Source: an uncultured Caulobacteraceae bacterium (GTDB lineage: Bacteria; Pseudomonadota; Alphaproteobacteria; Caulobacterales; Caulobacteraceae). Taken from it: 64,000 bases of DNA. A model generated the notes under the pieces. That model did not search any database. It saw only the letters and a program-made list of their open reading frames with translations, and was not told where the DNA came from. The stretch lies in assembly GCA_903872075.1 (NCBI GenBank), contig CAIQJF010000005.1:37934-101933 (forward strand). Direction: 5' to 3'. Shown here piece after piece: positions 9,024-19,652 of this stretch. The position numbers were made by a program, and so were the translations under genes. The stretch's first letter is position 1, and each line of letters starts with the position of its first letter.

Positions 9024-10162
9024 AGTCCGGTATCTCCCAGAGGGGTGTTGAAGAGCTCGCCGATCACCTCCTCGGCGATGGCGAAGGATGTCGAGGCGCC
9101 CGTGCCGCTGGTCACCATGGCCAGCCGGACGTTCGGCGCTGGCGCGTCGACGAACATGGCCGCCTCGGCGCTGGCGTAGGTGCCGGTCCAACGGGCGAGC
9201 ACCGGCGGCGGCGCGAGGCCGGTCGCGGCCTCGAACTCCGTCAGGATCAGCCCTTCAACGTCGCCCGGCGCGAAGGGGTCGGGAGTTGCGGCATAATGGT
9301 GGCTGTCGCCGACCACGAGAGACCCGTCCGCGCTCTGCGCCACGATCAGATGGATTCCGTTCCGCAGACAGTCCGCCTGTTCCTTGGCGAGGCGTTGCGC
9401 CAGGGGCGCGGCCTCGGGGAGTGCGCCGTAGCCCAGATAGCGGATGAGCCCCAGGTCTGACATGACCGGAGAGGGCAGGCGAACGCCGGGGTCGCCTAGG
9501 CGAAGCATGCTCAGACGGCATCGTGTCACGCCGTAGGCCGCGATCCGATCCGGGAATAGCGAGACAAGGTCGTCACCCGGACAGACCACCGCCGCCTCCG
9601 CCTCGACAGTCCCGCGCGAGGTCAGGATGCGCGGCGGTTCGACGGCCAGAACGGCGGTCGACGACATGAACACCACGCCGTGCACAGCCTCCAGCCAGGC
9701 GCGGAGGGCCGGGATGGCCAGCGTCGACTCCACGCGGAGTTCGTGAGGGCTGTACAGGGCGCCCCGCACGGCGGCGGGCCGCAGCATCGGAAAGCGGCGC
9801 TTGAGAGTGGCGGCTGAAAGGTGCTCGCAGGCCTCGCCCATTTCCGTGGCCAGGAACGCCGCCACGACGGCCGAAGCTTCTTCCCGGCGATAGGGGAGGA
9901 CGAGACCGCGCTGCTGCACCGTGATCCCGGCGGCGGGTGCGGCGACCGCCCAGAGATCCCGGGACCGTCGGGCGCGCCGCCAGACCTCGCCGCGGGCCTG
10001 GCCGGTGACCGTCACGAAGCCGAAGTTGCGGATCGAGGCGCCATTGGCCTGGCTGTCGCGCTCGATCACCACCACGCGTTTGCCCAGACGCGCGCCGGCC
10101 CAGGCGTGGGCCAGACCCAGAATTCCCGAGCCGACCACGGCCAGATCGTAGGGGTTGCTCAT
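9020..10162 (-). CDS. FAD-dependent oxidoreductase of the phosphonate-linked TIGR03364 type
   Basis: A 380-residue DAO/glycine-oxidase-fold flavoenzyme with GSGILG at residues 11-16 and an ExD-type Rossmann end (VVVIERD). Near the C-terminus WTGTYASAEA and TSGTGASTSFAIAEE complete the FAD site. Its 4-base overlap with phnX points to a job in aminoethylphosphonate catabolism. Members of this family next to phnX are known or proposed to oxidise 2-aminoethylphosphonate or its N-methyl form to phosphonoacetaldehyde, replacing the transaminase. ATG 10162 is selected over a longer frame because the Rossmann motif starts immediately after it. Confidence 0.85.
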   Translation of the reverse strand: MSNPYDLAVVGSGILGLAHAWAGARLGKRVVVIERDSQANGASIRNFGFVTVTGQARGEVWRRARRSRDLWAVAAPAAGITVQQRGLVLPYRREEASAVVAAFLATEMGEACEHLSAATLKRRFPMLRPAAVRGALYSPHELRVESTLAIPALRAWLEAVHGVVFMSSTAVLAVEPPRILTSRGTVEAEAAVVCPGDDLVSLFPDRIAAYGVTRCRLSMLRLGDPGVRLPSPVMSDLGLIRYLGYGALPEAAPLAQRLAKEQADCLRNGIHLIVAQSADGSLVVGDSHHYAATPDPFAPGDVEGLILTEFEAATGLAPPPVLARWTGTYASAEAAMFVDAPAPNVRLAMVTSGTGASTSFAIAEEVIGELFNTPLGDTGL

Positions 10163-10267
10163 GCCGTGTCGCTCGCCTTCCGATCCCCTGTGAGTCGCGG
10201 GCTGTGGCCTGCCGCGTGACGCGACGCAAGCTGTCCGCCGTCGCAGGGCGGGCATAGGGACGGCTTA

Positions 10268-10283
10268 TGTCAGTTCGTTGACA
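10268..10283. promoter_or_regulatory. Inverted repeat TGTCA-N6-TGACA in divergent promoter region
   Basis: TGTCA, GTTCGT and TGACA form an inverted repeat in the 226-base gap between the phnX operon and the symporter. Its right half contains TTGACA, a consensus -35 hexamer, for the plus strand, but I found no good -10 at 16-18 bases. It may be an operator shared by both transcription units. Confidence 0.35.
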
Positions 10284-10388
10284 GATCATGAGGCAATCCG
10301 CCGTTCTGTCGCCGCGAAGGCAAAAGCCTATCGGCGCGCGCCCGCCCCTGGGCTAGGGGATGAGTCCCCGGTTCGCGAAAGGATGCTC

Positions 10389-11624
10389 ATGCCACGCCGC
10401 TTTACCCTCTTCGTGGTCGCCGCCATGCTCGGCGGCGTCCTGGCGGGCTTCATCCTCAATCAGACGGTCACCGATCCGGGGCAGCTGAAACAGGTGGCCG
10501 AGTGGCTCTCGATCGTCACCGATATCTTCCTGCGGCTGATCAAGATGATCATCGCCCCCCTCGTGTTCTCGACCCTGGTGGTCGGTATCGCCCACATGGA
10601 AGACAGCGCCGCCATCGGTCGGGTCGGCGTGAAAACCATCGGCTGGTTCATCGGCGCCTCGGTGGTTTCGCTGACCATCGGCCTGATCATGGTCCACATC
10701 CTGCAACCGGGCGTGGGCTTGAACCTCGCCGTGCCGCCGGTGGCGGCCAAGAGCGGCGTCGCCGCCCAGGCCCTCACCCTCAAGGACTTCATCACCCACG
10801 TCTTCCCCACCTCCATCGTCGGGGCCATGGCCAACAACGAAATCCTGCAGATCGTCGTGTTCTCGGTGTTCGTCGGCACGGCGATCTCCGCCGTGGAGGA
10901 ACGCGCGCCCGCGGTCATGATGCTGGCCGAGCAGATCGCCCAGATCATGCTGAAGATGACCGGCTATGTGATGCTGTTCGCGCCCTTCGCCATCTTCGCG
11001 GCCCTGGCCTCGACGGTGGCCACCCAGGGCCTCGGGGTTCTTCTGGGCTACGCCAAGTTCGTCGGCGGCTTCTATCTCTCGCTTGGCCTGCTGTGGGGCC
11101 TGCTGATGGCGGTCTGTTTCCTGGCGGTGGGCCGGCGGGTGGGAACCCTCATCGGCCTGATGCGAGATCCCGCCGTCCTGGCCTTCTCCACGGCCAGTTC
11201 GGAAGCGGCCTATCCCCGCATCCTCGAGGGCCTGCAAACCTTCGGCGTCTCGCGCCGGATCGCCAGTTTCGTCCTGCCGCTCGGCTATTCGTTCAACCTG
11301 GACGGGTCGATGATGTACTGCACCTTCGCGACCCTGTTCATCGCCCAGGCCTATCACATCCCCATGACCCTCGGTCAGCAGGTGATCATGCTGCTGCTGC
11401 TGATGGTCACCAGCAAGGGCATGGCGGGGGTGCCGCGGGCGTCGCTGGTGGTGATCGCCGCGACCCTGTCGTATTTCCACCTGCCGGAAGCGGGGCTCCT
11501 GCTCATCCTGGCCGTCGACCACCTGCTCGACATGGGCCGCAGCGCCACCAATGTGGTGGGCAATTCGGTGGCCGCGACGGTGATCGCCAAGTGGGAGAAA
11601 GAGCTCAGCGATCAGCCGGCGTAA
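10389..11624 (+). CDS. Dicarboxylate/amino acid:cation symporter (DAACS family)
   Basis: A 411-residue inner-membrane symporter of the GltP/DctA type. Diagnostic segments are FSTASSEAAYPRILEGL (the Ser-rich re-entrant hairpin), GYSFNLDGSMMY (sodium/substrate site) and a C-terminal DHLLDMGRSATNVVGN. The start is taken as ATG 10389 because AAAGGA lies 5-6 bases upstream; ATG 10383 would be too close, and the frame opened at 10278 has no such support. It faces the phnX operon divergently, so it could import a phosphonate, a dicarboxylate or an acidic amino acid; the specificity cannot be assigned. It converges with and overlaps the GNAT gene by 13 bases. Confidence 0.92.
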   Translation: MPRRFTLFVVAAMLGGVLAGFILNQTVTDPGQLKQVAEWLSIVTDIFLRLIKMIIAPLVFSTLVVGIAHMEDSAAIGRVGVKTIGWFIGASVVSLTIGLIMVHILQPGVGLNLAVPPVAAKSGVAAQALTLKDFITHVFPTSIVGAMANNEILQIVVFSVFVGTAISAVEERAPAVMMLAEQIAQIMLKMTGYVMLFAPFAIFAALASTVATQGLGVLLGYAKFVGGFYLSLGLLWGLLMAVCFLAVGRRVGTLIGLMRDPAVLAFSTASSEAAYPRILEGLQTFGVSRRIASFVLPLGYSFNLDGSMMYCTFATLFIAQAYHIPMTLGQQVIMLLLLMVTSKGMAGVPRASLVVIAATLSYFHLPEAGLLLILAVDHLLDMGRSATNVVGNSVAATVIAKWEKELSDQPA

Positions 11625-12139
11625 CCGGCTTCGGTAAGGGCGTAGAACACATTCACCGACGGCGCGCCGAGCACGGTGGAGATCGATGTCCGGTCGGCGA
11701 GGCGGGCGCCGAGCTTTTCCACTGCCCGCCGGGAGCGGAAGTTGGTCTCGCCGACGCGGAAGATCACGGTGTTCACGAAGCGGAAGGCGTGGCGCAGCAT
11801 GAGCCGCTTCATGTCCGTGTTGTGCGCCCCACCCCACCAGGCCCGGCCCAGGAAGGTCCAACCGATCTCGATCTCGCCCGGCTCGGTGAACAGGGCGGAA
11901 AAGCGGGACCAGCCGATCGTGTCGCCGGTAGCCCGGTCGATGGCGACCAAGGCCCCGCCGGAGGCCAGGCCGTCCTCGAAGAAGGCGCGAAACACATCGT
12001 CTTTCCAGCGGTCGGACGCCGGGTGCAGCGCCCACACCGCGGGGTCGGACCCCAGAGCGTAGAGCGCCGCCCAGTCGTCGGCCGTGACCGGCCGCATCTC
12101 GACGATCTCGCCGGTCAGGTGGGGTTGATAGTCGAACAT
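11612..12139 (-). CDS. GNAT family N-acetyltransferase
   Basis: A 175-residue RimJ/RimL-type acetyltransferase (Acetyltransf_3 pattern). It starts LTGEIVEMRPVTADDW and has the beta-bulge and acetyl-CoA region EIEIGWTFLGRAWWGGAHNTDMKRLMLRHAF, with VNTVIFRVGETNFRSRRAVEKLGA completing the fold. Proteins of this kind acetylate alpha-amino groups of proteins, antibiotics or small molecules; no substrate is indicated. It is convergent with the symporter, their 3' ends overlapping by 13 bases. Confidence 0.9.
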   Translation of the reverse strand: MFDYQPHLTGEIVEMRPVTADDWAALYALGSDPAVWALHPASDRWKDDVFRAFFEDGLASGGALVAIDRATGDTIGWSRFSALFTEPGEIEIGWTFLGRAWWGGAHNTDMKRLMLRHAFRFVNTVIFRVGETNFRSRRAVEKLGARLADRTSISTVLGAPSVNVFYALTEAGYAG

Positions 12140-12213
12140 GCCGTCTCGCCTGCAGGTGTCATCTGGCGCGCGTTCTATAGTCGAGGATGGGCGCGCCGGT
12201 CAGTCCCGATCAG

Positions 12214-12321
12214 TCAGGCCCCGACGAAGGCGATCGAGCCCATCAGCAGCGGGGCGAGCAGGCAGACCGTGGCCAGGATGGAGACGACGGTTTCGAAGCG
12301 CTGGGTGAAGGAAGCGAACAT
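12214..12321 (-). CDS. 35-residue single-TM small protein (unrecognised)
   Basis: This short frame codes for a 35-residue protein with a charged head (MFASFTQRFE) and one hydrophobic helix (VVSILATVCLLAPLLMGSIAFVGA). It is supported by an excellent AGGAG seven bases before the ATG, unlike random frames nearby. It is not inside another gene and lies between the GNAT gene and the exported amidohydrolase. It probably inserts in the inner membrane; the function is unknown. An AT-rich inverted repeat lies about 90 bases upstream. Confidence 0.55.
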   Translation of the reverse strand: MFASFTQRFETVVSILATVCLLAPLLMGSIAFVGA

Positions 12322-12412
12322 GGGAAGGCTCCTGTGGGTTCGGCTTGTGGCGACGGGCGTGCCTGCCCGTCCGTGAGCCGATATGCGCCACGATCCCGTG
12401 CCTAACAAAATT

Positions 12413-12439
12413 GCATAGTATTGGATGATAACTATGCAT
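12413..12439. promoter_or_regulatory. Perfect 8-bp inverted repeat, AT-rich, possible operator
   Basis: TGCATAGT (12413-12420), an 11-base spacer and ACTATGCA (12432-12439). It lies in the only AT-rich island here, between the stop of the amidohydrolase gene (12461) and the small-protein gene start (12321). There is no T-run after the right arm, so an operator or promoter element for the small gene is more likely than a terminator. Confidence 0.4.
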
Positions 12440-12460
12440 GAATGGAGTCTCGCGGGCCGC

Positions 12461-14218
12461 TCAGCGACTCCAGGTCCAGTCGGCGCCGGCGGAACGGCAG
12501 CCGCCGCCGCTGGCGGTCTTGAACGCCCGCCCCCTGACGACCCGTCCGGGGCGTTCAGCGGTGGGTTCGCCGTTTTCCAGGGCCAGGCGGCCATTGACGA
12601 TCACATCGACCACGCCGGTGGCGTACTGGGCCGGTTTTGCGAAGGTGGCGTGGTCCTGCACCTTGTCGGGATCGAACAGCACCACATCGGCCATGTCGCC
12701 GGGCCGCAGGTGGCCGCGGTCGGCCAGCGACAGGGTCTCGGCCGGCAGGGCGGAGAGCTTGCGGATCGCCGCCGGCAGGGTGAGCGCCTTATCGTCCCGC
12801 ACATACTTCGCCAGCACCCGGGCGAAGTTGCCGTAAGCGCGGGGGTGATCGTTGGAGAGCAGGAACACGCCCTCGGCGGACGGCGCCCCGGCGTCGGAGT
12901 CGAAGCTCATCCACGGCAGGGCGACCTCCCGGCGCAGATTGGTCTCGCTCATCTCGAAATAGGCCACCTCGATCCGTGAGCCGTCCTCGACCACGAGATC
13001 CATGGCGGTCTCCTCAGGGCTCTTACCGCGCATCCTCGCCACTTCGGCCAGGGTCTTGCCGGCCAGGGGCTTCAGCGCCGCGGTCTTGAAGCCGAGCAAC
13101 AGGATGCCGTCCGGTCCCGCCGATCCATAGCCGCTGTCCCAGTCGGCCGGGTGCGGGTTGCGCATCTCGGCGGCCACGCGGGCGCGGATGGCCGGATCCT
13201 TGAGCCGTTCGACCCACTTCTCCAGCCCGCCGTCCTGGACCCAGGGCGGCATGGAGGCGTCGAGCCCGGTGGCGCTGGCCACATAGGCGTACATGTCGGC
13301 GGTGATCCGCGTCCCCTGGGCCCGGGCCGCCTCGATCCGTGCGATCGCCGGTTCCAGCTTGGCCCAGTTGTCCTTGCCCGCCTGTTTGAAGTGATAGATC
13401 TCGGCCGGCGCGCCGGAGCCGCGGGCGACGGCGATGGTCTCGTCGATGGATTCCAGCAGCCGGTCGCCCTCGTTGCGCATATGGGCGATGTACATGCCGC
13501 CGCAGCGCCCGGATTCGCTGGCCAGATCGACCAGCTCCGGCGTTCTGGCGAATGTGGCGGGCACATATTCCAGGGCGGTGGTCAGGCCAAGCGCCCCTTC
13601 CTCCATGGCCTGGCTCACAAGTCCGCGCATCTTCGACAGCTGGTCGGCGGTGGGCTGCACATTGCCTTCGCCCAGGACATAGGTCCGCACCGTTCCGGCG
13701 CTGACGAAGGAGGCGATGTTGACCGAGACGCCGCGCGCCTGAAGTCCCTCAAGATATTGGCCAAGGCTCGTCCAATCGACCTTGAACTTGATGTCGCCCT
13801 GACGCGCGACCATCAGCTGCTTCATCTCCGGCGACAGCGGACCCATGGAGTCCTCGCCCAGCACCTCCAGGGTCACGCCCTGACGCAGGTCGCTCTGGGC
13901 GCGACCGTCGACCAGCAACGACTGCTCCGGATGGGCAAGCATGTTGATGAAGCCGGGCGACACGGCCAGCCCCCGGGCGTCGATCTCGCGCTCCCCATGG
14001 CCGGCCAGACCCGGGCCGACCGCGGCGATGCGCTCGCCCTGGATGGCCACATCGCCCACGTAGGGCGCGTCGCCCGAGCCGTCATAAATCGTTCCGCCGC
14101 GCAGGATCAGCGAATAGGACTCGGCCTTCGCTGTCGCTAGGTTGGACGCTGCAAGGAGCGCCGTCAGCCCGGCTATCGACAGAGCGGTCAGCCGCGGCGC
14201 GCGCCGGCGCGAACTCAA
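12461..14218 (-). CDS. Exported D-aminoacylase-like amidohydrolase
   Basis: A 585-residue amidohydrolase of the N-acyl-D-amino-acid deacylase group. A TTG start at 14218 overlaps the stop of the FAD-subunit gene (TTGA) and gives a basic head plus signal peptide (LTALLAASNLATAKA), so the enzyme is probably periplasmic. The amidohydrolase entry SYSLILRGGTIYDGSG and the exit VVRGRAFKTASG are intact. The usual HxH of strand 1 is replaced: PGFINMLAH has Leu at the first His. Later His residues (YIAHMRNEG, YHFKQAG, NDHPRAYGNF) remain. It is the last gene of the molybdenum-hydroxylase run and may hydrolyse an amide made upstream. Confidence 0.85.
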   Translation of the reverse strand: MSSRRRAPRLTALSIAGLTALLAASNLATAKAESYSLILRGGTIYDGSGDAPYVGDVAIQGERIAAVGPGLAGHGEREIDARGLAVSPGFINMLAHPEQSLLVDGRAQSDLRQGVTLEVLGEDSMGPLSPEMKQLMVARQGDIKFKVDWTSLGQYLEGLQARGVSVNIASFVSAGTVRTYVLGEGNVQPTADQLSKMRGLVSQAMEEGALGLTTALEYVPATFARTPELVDLASESGRCGGMYIAHMRNEGDRLLESIDETIAVARGSGAPAEIYHFKQAGKDNWAKLEPAIARIEAARAQGTRITADMYAYVASATGLDASMPPWVQDGGLEKWVERLKDPAIRARVAAEMRNPHPADWDSGYGSAGPDGILLLGFKTAALKPLAGKTLAEVARMRGKSPEETAMDLVVEDGSRIEVAYFEMSETNLRREVALPWMSFDSDAGAPSAEGVFLLSNDHPRAYGNFARVLAKYVRDDKALTLPAAIRKLSALPAETLSLADRGHLRPGDMADVVLFDPDKVQDHATFAKPAQYATGVVDVIVNGRLALENGEPTAERPGRVVRGRAFKTASGGGCRSAGADWTWSR

Positions 14219-15021
14219 GCCGGCTGCGCCAGGAGGTCGGCGACCGCGCGGCGGGCCATTACCCGCAGCAGGTTCCCGCGGTATTCGGCCGAGGCGTGCA
14301 TGTCGCTGTTGAAACGGTCGTGGTCGATGACGACGTCGTCCAGGGCGGCCGGATCCAGCCGTTGGTTCAGGGCCGCCTCGAACTCCGCCGGCCGGAAGGC
14401 GCAGGGGCCCGCGCCGGTGACCCCGACCCGGACGCCGGCGGCGAACTGGGCCACGAACACGCCCACCACCGCATAGCGCGAGGCGGGATTGGGGAACTTG
14501 CGATAGGCCGCGCGCCGGGGGATCGGAAACGCGATGGAGCGGATAAGTTCGCCCTCTTCGAGGGCCGTCTGGAACAGGTCCTGGAAATAGTCCTCGGCGG
14601 CGATGGTCCGGTGGTCTGTCTGAAGGGTCGCGCCCAGGCCGATCACCGCGGCCGGATAGTCGGCCGACGGGTCGCTGTTGGCCACCGAGCCGCCCAGGGT
14701 GCCGCGATTGCGCACCTGGGTGTCGCCGATCTGGGAGGCCAGGAAGGCCAGGGCCGGAATGGAGCCCTTAATCTGCTCCGACGCCGCGACCTCGGCGTGG
14801 CGGGTCATGGCGCCGATGGTCACGCGATCCGCCGTCACCTCGATCCCGGTCAGGCCTGTGACACCGGCCAGGTCGATCAGATCCGACGGCGAGGCCAGCC
14901 GTTGCTTCAGGGTCGGTAGCAGGGTCATGCCCCCGGCCAGATAGGAGCCGTCGGCCGCACCGGCGCGCAGCGCGATCGCCGCGGCGACGCTGTCGGGGTG
15001 ATGATAGTCGAACTCGTACAT
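14215..15021 (-). CDS. Xanthine dehydrogenase family FAD-binding subunit M
   Basis: The 268-residue medium subunit of a three-part molybdenum hydroxylase. It carries FAD between the [2Fe-2S] clusters and the electron acceptor. Recognisable are YLAGGMTLLP (about 28-37, FAD pyrophosphate loop), IGAMTRHAEVAAS and RNRGTLGGSVANSDPSADYP (about 110-130), the PCMH-type FAD motifs. It is full length for the family (about 270-290). It sits 14 bases after the large subunit and overlaps the amidohydrolase by 4 bases. CoxM-like by family, but see the large subunit for why CO is unlikely to be the substrate. Confidence 0.92.
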   Translation of the reverse strand: MYEFDYHHPDSVAAAIALRAGAADGSYLAGGMTLLPTLKQRLASPSDLIDLAGVTGLTGIEVTADRVTIGAMTRHAEVAASEQIKGSIPALAFLASQIGDTQVRNRGTLGGSVANSDPSADYPAAVIGLGATLQTDHRTIAAEDYFQDLFQTALEEGELIRSIAFPIPRRAAYRKFPNPASRYAVVGVFVAQFAAGVRVGVTGAGPCAFRPAEFEAALNQRLDPAALDDVVIDHDRFNSDMHASAEYRGNLLRVMARRAVADLLAQPA

Positions 15022-15035
15022 GGTCCCGGCCCTCC

Positions 15036-17378
<2,343 letters not shown>

Positions 17379-17389
17379 CGCCCCGCTCC

Positions 17390-17848
17390 CTACAGCCGCT
17401 CGGCGGCGCTGAGCACCGCCTTGACGATGTTGTGATAGCCTGTGCAGCGGCAGAGGTTGCCCTCAAGGCCTTCGCGCACCTTGGTCTCGTCCAGCGGTCC
17501 GGCGTTCTGCACCAGGTCGATGGCGGCCATGATCATGCCCGGGGTGCAGAACCCGCACTGCAGACCGTGAGCGTCCTGGAATGCGGCCTGCATGGGATGC
17601 AGATTGCCCGGCGCGCCGATGCCCTCGATGGTGGTGACCGCCGCGCCCTGCGCCTGGGCCGCCAGGATGGTGCAGGACTTCACGGCCCGCCCATTGAGAT
17701 GCACCGTACAGGCCCCGCACTGGCTGGTGTCGCAGCCCACATGGGTGCCGGTGAGGCCCAGATGGCCGCGGATCAAATCCGAAAGCAGGGTGTTGGCCGG
17801 CAGGTCGGCTTCAACGGGCCTCTCATTAACGGTCAAAGACACCTTCAC
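17390..17848 (-). CDS. [2Fe-2S]-binding subunit of molybdenum hydroxylase (CoxS-like)
   Basis: A 152-residue small subunit with two [2Fe-2S] clusters. The N-terminal plant-ferredoxin cluster uses [13 protein letters not shown] and a following Cys in VKSCTIL; the C-terminal cluster uses CGFCTPGM and CRCTGYHNI. It starts with GTG at 17848, with GGGAG upstream. It passes electrons from the Mo site to FAD in subunit M. The length matches the family (about 150-165). It is 34 bases after coxG and 11 bases before the large subunit, so co-transcription is very likely. Confidence 0.95.
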   Translation of the reverse strand: MKVSLTVNERPVEADLPANTLLSDLIRGHLGLTGTHVGCDTSQCGACTVHLNGRAVKSCTILAAQAQGAAVTTIEGIGAPGNLHPMQAAFQDAHGLQCGFCTPGMIMAAIDLVQNAGPLDETKVREGLEGNLCRCTGYHNIVKAVLSAAERL

Positions 17849-17882
17849 GCCGTCGTCTCCCTGTTCGAATGTTCGGATGAGC

Positions 17883-18458
17883 CTAGCGGCTTGAGAGCAG
17901 GGCGATAAGGCCCATGATGAGGGTTCCGGCCACGATAAGCGTGACAGGGATCCAGCCCGGCACGCCCTTGGCCTTCACGGCCTCCGCGACAGGCGCGGCC
18001 GTGACAGCCTCGCTGGCCCCTGGGGCGACCAGTTCCCCGAACTTGGCGAAGAAATCGTCGGCCATCTTGCGGGCCGTGCCGTCGATCAGGCGCTGGCCGA
18101 CCTGGGCCAGCTTGCCGCCCACATTGCCCTCGACCTCATAGCGCAGCAGGGTGCCCCCAGCCTCCGGAGTCAGGGAGACCTTGGCCACGCCCTTGCCGAA
18201 ACCGGCGGCGCCGCCCTTGGCGCTGGCCTGCAGGGAATAGGAATGCGGCGGGTTGAGATCGGCCAGGGTCACCTCGGCCGTGAAGGTGGCGCTCACCGGT
18301 CCGACCTTGGCCTTGACCACGGCCGTGAAGCCGTCGTCGCCCGTCCGGGTCATGGACTGACAGCCCTCGATGCACTGGGCCAGCACCTCGGGATCGTTCA
18401 GCGCCCGCCACACCTGTTCGGCGCTCGCGCCGATCCGGTACTCGCCAGATTGCTGCAT
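17883..18458 (-). CDS. CoxG-like SRPBCC protein with C-terminal membrane anchor
   Basis: A 191-residue protein of the carbon monoxide dehydrogenase subunit G family. The START/SRPBCC domain fills residues 1 to about 145 ([28 protein letters not shown]). It is followed by an Ala/Pro-rich linker and a C-terminal TM helix ([21 protein letters not shown]). The family is thought to tether or mature the molybdenum hydroxylase at the membrane and deliver hydrophobic cofactors such as quinones. ATG 18458 is chosen on the strength of the AGGGAGAGA site directly upstream. It precedes the S-L-M genes. Confidence 0.9.
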   Translation of the reverse strand: MQQSGEYRIGASAEQVWRALNDPEVLAQCIEGCQSMTRTGDDGFTAVVKAKVGPVSATFTAEVTLADLNPPHSYSLQASAKGGAAGFGKGVAKVSLTPEAGGTLLRYEVEGNVGGKLAQVGQRLIDGTARKMADDFFAKFGELVAPGASEAVTAAPVAEAVKAKGVPGWIPVTLIVAGTLIMGLIALLSSR

Positions 18459-18539
18459 TGTCTCTCCCTGATCCTGCGCTGGCGTCGTCGCATTATCGCC
18501 CGGGAGAGGCAACCGGCGCGCCGTGGCGCGCCGGCCGGA

Positions 18540-19514
18540 TCACGCCGACTTGGCGGCTTCTTCGAACCAGCGGCGGGGATTGTCGACGACGATGCCGTCC
18601 AGAACCTCGTCGGTCAGGCCCATCCGCTTCAGTTCGGGGAAGATGTTCTCGAACAGGTGGGTCATGCGCCAGTTGGGCAGGGTGGCCTGCAGGTCGGCCG
18701 GATCGCCGCCGGCGTAGCTGCCGAGCCAGCAGTTGACGGTGTCGTGGCTGACCATGACCCGGTCCTTGTGGCCGCAGTCGACCATGGCCTTGAGGTTCTT
18801 CATCCGGATGGCGTCGGGGATCATCATCTCCAGGCCGAACCGGTCGAAGCCCACATAGGCGCCGCGGTCGGCCAGGGCCTTCTGATAGGGATGGTCGTCG
18901 CGGCCGTCGCTGTGGCCGACGATCATGTGCGAGGCCGGCAGGCCTTCGCCGGTGACGATGTCGATCTGGTCGTGGCCGCAGGAGCAGTTCTCGGTGTGCG
19001 AGATCAGGGGCGCGCCGGTGAGCTTGGCGGCCTTGGCCGCGGCGGTGAGGATCTTGCGCTCATATTCCGACACCAGGCCCTCGCCGGTGGCGATCTTGAT
19101 CACCCCGCACTTGATGCCGGTGGCGGCCACGCCGTCCTCGATCTCCTTCTGGAAGCACTCGACGATCTGATCCACCGACAGCTCGTTGAAGGTGTAGGGA
19201 ATGCCCATGGATTCCACATAGGCGCCGGTGGCGCAGATCAGGGTCACGCCGCTCTTCTGCGAGACCTCGGCGATCACGTCCACGTCGCGGCCCAGATCCA
19301 TGGGGCAGGGGTCGATCACGGTGCGCACGCCATAGGCGTGGAGCTGCTGGAAGGCGTCGACGCAGCGGGCGACGGCTTCGCGGCGGTCGAAGGCGGGCAT
19401 ACGGGCGTCCATGAACCAGCCGGGGAAGCCCACCAGCACATGCTCATGGATCAGGGTCCGGCCCAGATCGTCGACGGTTCTCTTGCCTTGAACGGTGTTC
19501 ACCTGGACGGTCAC
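18540..19514 (-). CDS. Phosphotriesterase-family metal-dependent hydrolase
   Basis: A 324-residue TIM-barrel amidohydrolase relative of phosphotriesterases and lactonases. Metal ligands visible are H23-E-H25 (the HxH of strand 1), a Lys in GVIKIAT that should be carboxylated, His in SHTENC and GHSDGR, and Asp in SHDTVN. The GTG start at 19514 is favoured because GGGAGAGAC precedes it, the same type of site as the next gene; an ATG at 19529 would overlap that site. Natural substrates in this family are mostly lactones. It is 81 bases upstream of coxG on the same strand, suggesting it opens a ring made in the same pathway. Confidence 0.88.
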   Translation of the reverse strand: MTVQVNTVQGKRTVDDLGRTLIHEHVLVGFPGWFMDARMPAFDRREAVARCVDAFQQLHAYGVRTVIDPCPMDLGRDVDVIAEVSQKSGVTLICATGAYVESMGIPYTFNELSVDQIVECFQKEIEDGVAATGIKCGVIKIATGEGLVSEYERKILTAAAKAAKLTGAPLISHTENCSCGHDQIDIVTGEGLPASHMIVGHSDGRDDHPYQKALADRGAYVGFDRFGLEMMIPDAIRMKNLKAMVDCGHKDRVMVSHDTVNCWLGSYAGGDPADLQATLPNWRMTHLFENIFPELKRMGLTDEVLDGIVVDNPRRWFEEAAKSA

Positions 19515-19652
19515 GATCGTCTCTCCCATGGATTGGCCCGGCCGGCGGCGTCGAGGCCTCCGGCGATGCAAGGGTTCTCCCGTGCCGCGCCCCTCTCCGT
19601 CAAGGCGCGGACGCGAAAAGATTGAAACGCGTTATTCGAATTCCGTGTCCGC

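Noticed and set aside
10353..12376. Very long frames on both strands across the symporter and GNAT genes (560 and 624 residues)
   Set aside because: Both are mirror or shifted frames of the DAACS symporter with repetitive His/Arg/Gly content and no family signature.
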